Shown piece by piece: positions 15,446-18,191 of a stretch of 18,191 bases of DNA; within the stretch, counting starts at the first letter, position 1, and the number at the start of each line of letters is the position of its first letter. The stretch is from Bacteroidota bacterium (GTDB taxonomy: Bacteria > Bacteroidota > Bacteroidia > Sphingobacteriales > Sphingobacteriaceae). The notes beneath the pieces are model-generated. The model was given only the letters and a program-made list of their open reading frames with translations. It ran no database searches and was not told the origin of the DNA. The stretch covers positions 1 through 18,191 of the forward strand of contig JABDBT010000049.1 in the NCBI GenBank assembly GCA_013288465.1, written 5' to 3'. The translations under genes were made by a program, and so were the position numbers.

Positions 15446-15476
15446 TTTGCTGATAACCACAATATTTGTAAATTTA
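15446..15476 (+). promoter_or_regulatory. Putative promoter of the toxin-antitoxin pair
   Basis: TTTG at 15446-15449 and TAAATTTA at 15469-15476 match the Bacteroidota -33 (TTTG) and -7 (TAnnTTTG, one mismatch) boxes with a 19-bp spacer. They lie just upstream of the antitoxin ATG at 15493, giving a short leader that contains AAAAGGA. Confidence 0.4.
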
Positions 15477-15492
15477 TATTTTATAAAAGGAC

Positions 15493-15705
15493 ATGACAAC
15501 GGTAACATTAGATATATTGGATAATAAAGCATTGAATTTATTGAAAGACCTGGAATCTTTAAAAGTAATCAGGCTACATAATGCTAAAGAGGATAATAGC
15601 GCATTGGCTATAGCCAGGATAAAAAGCTATAAAGGATTAATGACTAAGCAATCCATTGAAGAAATAGATAAACAAATAAATGACCTGCGGAACGAATGGG
15701 ATTGA
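15493..15705 (+). CDS. Putative antitoxin of a PIN-domain toxin-antitoxin pair
   Basis: This 70-residue protein starts with a beta strand and helix (TTVTLDILDNKALNLLKDLE) and ends with a charged helix (KQSIEEIDKQINDLRNEWD). This is the layout of many type II antitoxins: an N-terminal DNA-binding or dimerisation part and a C-terminal arm that wraps the toxin. No specific family is recognised. The call rests on its size and its 10-bp overlap with the PIN-domain gene. It would neutralise the toxin and may repress the shared promoter. Confidence 0.72.
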   Translation: MTTVTLDILDNKALNLLKDLESLKVIRLHNAKEDNSALAIARIKSYKGLMTKQSIEEIDKQINDLRNEWD

Positions 15706-16094
15706 AATATCTTTGGGATACCAATACGGTTATATATTATCTTCAAAAAACGCTTCCATTAACCGGAGAAGAATTAATCGATAATATACTCAATAGTTAC
15801 CAGCCCGCCGTTTCTGTCATTACCGAAATGGAATTATTATGTTATAAATCGACAACTGAAAACGACACAATCCTTGTAAATAATTTTATATCCAATTCAG
15901 TGGTTTATGGGCTGGAGCAACAAATCAAACTAAAAGCCATTGAAGTACGGAAAAACTTTCATTTAAAACTTCCTGATTCAATTATTGCGGCATCGGCATT
16001 GGTAAACAATCTTACTTTAATTAGCCGCAATGGATCTGACTTTAATAAAGTACCCAAATTGAAAGTGGTAGATCTTTTTAATATTAAAAGGTAG
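15696..16094 (+). CDS. PIN-domain ribonuclease toxin (VapC-like)
   Basis: This 132-residue protein has the four acidic PIN-domain positions in order: Asp8 (WDTNTVI), Glu44 (SVITEMELL), Asp94 (LPDSIIAA) and Asp115 (GSDF). These coordinate Mg2+/Mn2+ for RNA cleavage in VapC-type toxins, and the length is standard. All key residues are intact, so it is probably active. The ATG lies inside the antitoxin gene, consistent with coupled translation. The module converges on the next gene with 2 bp between stop codons. There are no transposase or att-like sequences around it. Confidence 0.9.
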   Translation: MGLKYLWDTNTVIYYLQKTLPLTGEELIDNILNSYQPAVSVITEMELLCYKSTTENDTILVNNFISNSVVYGLEQQIKLKAIEVRKNFHLKLPDSIIAASALVNNLTLISRNGSDFNKVPKLKVVDLFNIKR

Positions 16095-16096
16095 CT

Positions 16097-16732
16097 TTAT
16101 CTTCCAAAGATGTTTTTCTTCCAAAGCTGTAAAGCATATTGCCTGAAAATTTCCGGACCATTCTTAAATGCTTCATCTAATTTGTATTCACCACCCGAAG
16201 TGCCTAAAGGAGGAACGGTAACCCGGTTGGAGCCTCTAACAGCGTATTTTTTTGTTCCCTCATGCATAATTATTTTCATACTAGTGGGGCTTGGATCGCC
16301 ATTGCAACCGGTAATGTACATTAACCATACTTCCGCAACGCCATCTTTGTTTAAATCAGTTAAGGCGAATGCGCCTGGAATGTAGTTGGCTCTAACCGTA
16401 ACCGGACAAGTAATCGCAAAGTCGTGCATTTGCCAGGCAACGGTAGTTTTATTGCCGTTTATTATATAATTGTAAGCATATAGGTCAGCTTTGCTAAAAT
16501 TGGTGTCAATCTTGCCATTGTCATCCACAACGTCTGTTGCCGGTACTACACCTGTTGCCGTTGTTATAAGAATATGCACACCCTCTTTATCAACATAACG
16601 CGCAGCATTGATGATATTCCCAATATAATGTATAGATGCGGGAATAGATTTTTTGTCAAGAATAGTTACTTTGACTTGCGCAGATGCGCTGTATGTAAAT
16701 ATAACTAAGACTAATAGTTTAAATAGTTTCAT
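16097..16732 (-). CDS. Secreted protein of uncertain function (possibly M949_RS01915-like)
   Basis: This 211-residue protein has a signal peptide (MKLFKLLVLVIFTYSASA, cleavage before QVKV) and a mature part rich in beta strands. It contains a calcium-loop-like phrase, TDLNKDGVAEVWLMY, followed by TGCNGDPSPTSMKIIMHEG, with Cys residues before and within this region (ITCPV, ITGCNGD). The pattern reminds me of a Bacteroidota family labelled after Riemerella M949_RS01915 and linked to surface polysaccharide; this is from memory and unverified. The gene stands between the toxin-antitoxin module (convergent) and the regulator gene 50 bp upstream on the same strand. It may be an independent unit. 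Confidence 0.75.
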   Translation of the reverse strand: MKLFKLLVLVIFTYSASAQVKVTILDKKSIPASIHYIGNIINAARYVDKEGVHILITTATGVVPATDVVDDNGKIDTNFSKADLYAYNYIINGNKTTVAWQMHDFAITCPVTVRANYIPGAFALTDLNKDGVAEVWLMYITGCNGDPSPTSMKIIMHEGTKKYAVRGSNRVTVPPLGTSGGEYKLDEAFKNGPEIFRQYALQLWKKNIFGR

Positions 16733-16782
16733 TATATAATGAACAAGGTTTGATCAATTATTATAGAAGTTAACGCTAATAT

Positions 16783-17538
16783 CTACAACTTAAACCGTGC
16801 CTCCAAAATATCTTTCACCTTTCCCCGGTTCAATTTAGAAACCGGTATTTTGGTATTATCAGTTAAAAGCAGGCTGCCCCCATCTTCGCGCAACCAGCTT
16901 TCAATATAAGCCATATTCACTAAATGCGATTGATGTGTACGCAAAAAGCTATAGCCAATCAGCATATCGGCATATTCTTTCAATGTTTTAGATACCAGCA
17001 CCACTTCTTCATTATTCAGCATAAACCGGGTATAGGTATTATCGGCTTCGCAACGTACAATATCCGCGATGTTTACATACCTGGTTTCTCCAAACATTGG
17101 GAGCGCTATTTTGGGTTTGGTATGATTGTCGTCCTTTAAGTATTCGAGCAGGTAGCCCAGGCGTTCGTTCTTTTGCTTTTTTTGGATCGCTTTACGCGCC
17201 TTGTTAACAGCTTCGGCCAGTTCGTCAATATCAATAGGTTTTAACAGGTAATCTAATGCGGCAAATTTTACCGCCTGTATGCCATATTGGTTATAGGCGG
17301 TAATAAAAATGATCTCAAAAGTTATTTCGCCCAATTGCTTCAACAAATCAAAGCCCGATTGCCCGTGCAGTTGGATATCCAAAAACACCAATTCGGGTTG
17401 ATGGCGTTTTATTTGTTTTAACGCCTCGTCAACGTTTTCGGCAACAGCACATATCTCCACATCCGGTGCATAACGCTGCAAAAGGTGTTGCAGATTTTCC
17501 TGGTTTGATACTTCATCATCAACTATTATAGCCTTCAT
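16783..17538 (-). CDS. LytTR-family response regulator
   Basis: This 251-residue protein has an N-terminal receiver domain with acidic pocket Asp7-Asp8, phosphoacceptor Asp54 (VFLDIQL), Thr80 (FITAY) and Lys100 (LLKPID). A C-terminal LytTR DNA-binding domain occupies about residues 142-250 (VRCEADNTYTRF, then FLRTHQSHLVNMAYI). LytTR domains bind direct-repeat operators through a beta-sheet fold. The start is 3 bp downstream of the histidine kinase stop, so the pair forms one two-component operon. The target genes cannot be inferred from the window. Confidence 0.95.
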   Translation of the reverse strand: MKAIIVDDEVSNQENLQHLLQRYAPDVEICAVAENVDEALKQIKRHQPELVFLDIQLHGQSGFDLLKQLGEITFEIIFITAYNQYGIQAVKFAALDYLLKPIDIDELAEAVNKARKAIQKKQKNERLGYLLEYLKDDNHTKPKIALPMFGETRYVNIADIVRCEADNTYTRFMLNNEEVVLVSKTLKEYADMLIGYSFLRTHQSHLVNMAYIESWLREDGGSLLLTDNTKIPVSKLNRGKVKDILEARFKL

Positions 17539-17541
17539 GTT

Positions 17542-18191
17542 TTATAGCCAGTTGTTTAGTTCTATTTTGATCAAACTACCATTATTGTCTGAGTTTACAT
17601 GCAGCAAGATAGTTGTATTTTTATAGATGCCATTAAGTAACCTTATCCTTTCTTCGCATAGTTTCATACCCATTCCGGCAGATTTCCCCTCGCTAAACCC
17701 TTTCCCGTTATCTTTTACTGATAGTATAATATCGCTCTCCCGTTTAATAATGTCGATTATTATCATCCCCTCATTTTTTAAGGCGGATACCCCATGTTTA
17801 ACCGCATTCTCTGCAAAAGGCTGTAACAGCATGGCCGGTATTTCTATTTGCGTATCAACATCATTCGTATTAATGATGAATTTAAAATTAAAGCGCAGTT
17901 GTTCCATTTGCAGGTAATCATTCAACAAAGCCGCTTCGTGCTCAATGGTAGTTAATTCCTTTTGGCCATCATCTAATACATTGCGGGTAAGCCGGGCAAA
18001 ACGGGCAAGGTACCTGTTGGCGTTTTCAACCTCATTTTTATTCATCAGGTTTTGAATACCGGCCAGCGCATTAAAAATGAAATGCGGATTAAGTTGTGCC
18101 CGTACCGATTGCAATTGCAGCGTTGCTATTTGCTTATTTTGCGCCTCTTTAGCCAGTTTGCGCTTTTGCCCTGTACGATAGGTTACAAACA
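17542..18191 (-). CDS. LytS/YehU-type sensor histidine kinase, C-terminal part
   Basis: The frame is open through 18191, so the N-terminal sensor part lies outside the window; the visible stretch is about 215 residues. It starts with the end of a linker or coiled coil (RKLAKEAQNKQIATLQLQ) and then the His_kinase domain with phosphoacceptor His in LNPHFIFN (codon at 18082-18084). An HATPase_c domain follows, with N-box FAENAVKHG and G1 box DNGKGF. The TTG at 18114 is internal and is not the start. It phosphorylates the LytTR regulator encoded 3 bp downstream. Kinases of this family usually have membrane-spanning N-termini. Confidence 0.93.
   Translation of the reverse strand, partial: FVTYRTGQKRKLAKEAQNKQIATLQLQSVRAQLNPHFIFNALAGIQNLMNKNEVENANRYLARFARLTRNVLDDGQKELTTIEHEAALLNDYLQMEQLRFNFKFIINTNDVDTQIEIPAMLLQPFAENAVKHGVSALKNEGMIIIDIIKRESDIILSVKDNGKGFSEGKSAGMGMKLCEERIRLLNGIYKNTTILLHVNSDNNGSLIKIELNNWL

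Noticed and set aside
15196..15532. Two - strand open frames over the end of the TPR gene
   Set aside because: They overlap a supported coding gene and the promoter region of the antitoxin, and have no recognisable protein features.
18112..18114. TTG as the start of the histidine kinase
   Set aside because: The frame stays open to the window edge with kinase-like linker sequence upstream, so the gene is simply cut by the edge.

Overview
The window looks like a chromosomal segment of a Bacteroidota bacterium, most likely family Sphingobacteriaceae (Mucilaginibacter/Pedobacter-like). The pointers are the flexirubin-type gene set, the LytTR regulator next to a YehU/LytS-type kinase, TAnnTTTG-like promoter boxes, weak Shine-Dalgarno signals, moderate GC, and intergenic repeats of a kind I associate with that family. 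The organism call is inference; no rRNA or tRNA is present.

Bases 1-11758 carry most of an aryl-polyene/dialkylresorcinol (flexirubin-type pigment) locus. On the + strand are the C-terminal part of a beta-ketoacyl synthase (KS), a two-domain KS fused behind a degenerate KS-like domain, a KS homologue with Gly at the nucleophile position (chain-length-factor-like), and a small hotdog dehydratase. This is the elongation machinery expected for a polyenoyl chain on an acyl carrier protein (ACP). Converging on it from the - strand is a long probable operon: a secreted protein of unknown function, darA, darB, a small conserved protein, a repeat-filled gap, a BtrH-like cysteine-dependent acyltransferase, an ABC ATPase, its permease, and an ACP. 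DarB should make the cyclohexanedione and DarA should aromatise it to a dialkylresorcinol. The BtrH-like protein is a candidate for joining polyenoyl-ACP to the resorcinol, and the ABC pair for export. A FabL-like enoyl-reductase gene is divergent from the operon at 10949-11758.

Bases 11844-14264 hold ordinary genes on the - strand: a UPF0173 metal-dependent hydrolase, a YbaB/EbfC nucleoid-associated protein, and a serine hydrolase lipoprotein. Two intergenic gaps here carry repeats. A secreted TPR protein is divergent from the lipoprotein gene (14367-15404).

Bases 15493-16094 are a two-gene toxin-antitoxin-like module (small antitoxin candidate plus PIN-domain toxin, overlapping by 10 bp). 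It converges on a secreted protein of uncertain function. The right edge is a LytTR response regulator and its histidine kinase, the latter cut by the window end.

The points most worth a second look are the pseudo-KS fused to a live KS, the dehydratase with Gln in place of the usual catalytic Glu, the BtrH-like protein as a possible ester-forming enzyme, and the three-copy repeat with a perfect 30-bp inverted repeat inside the dar operon.
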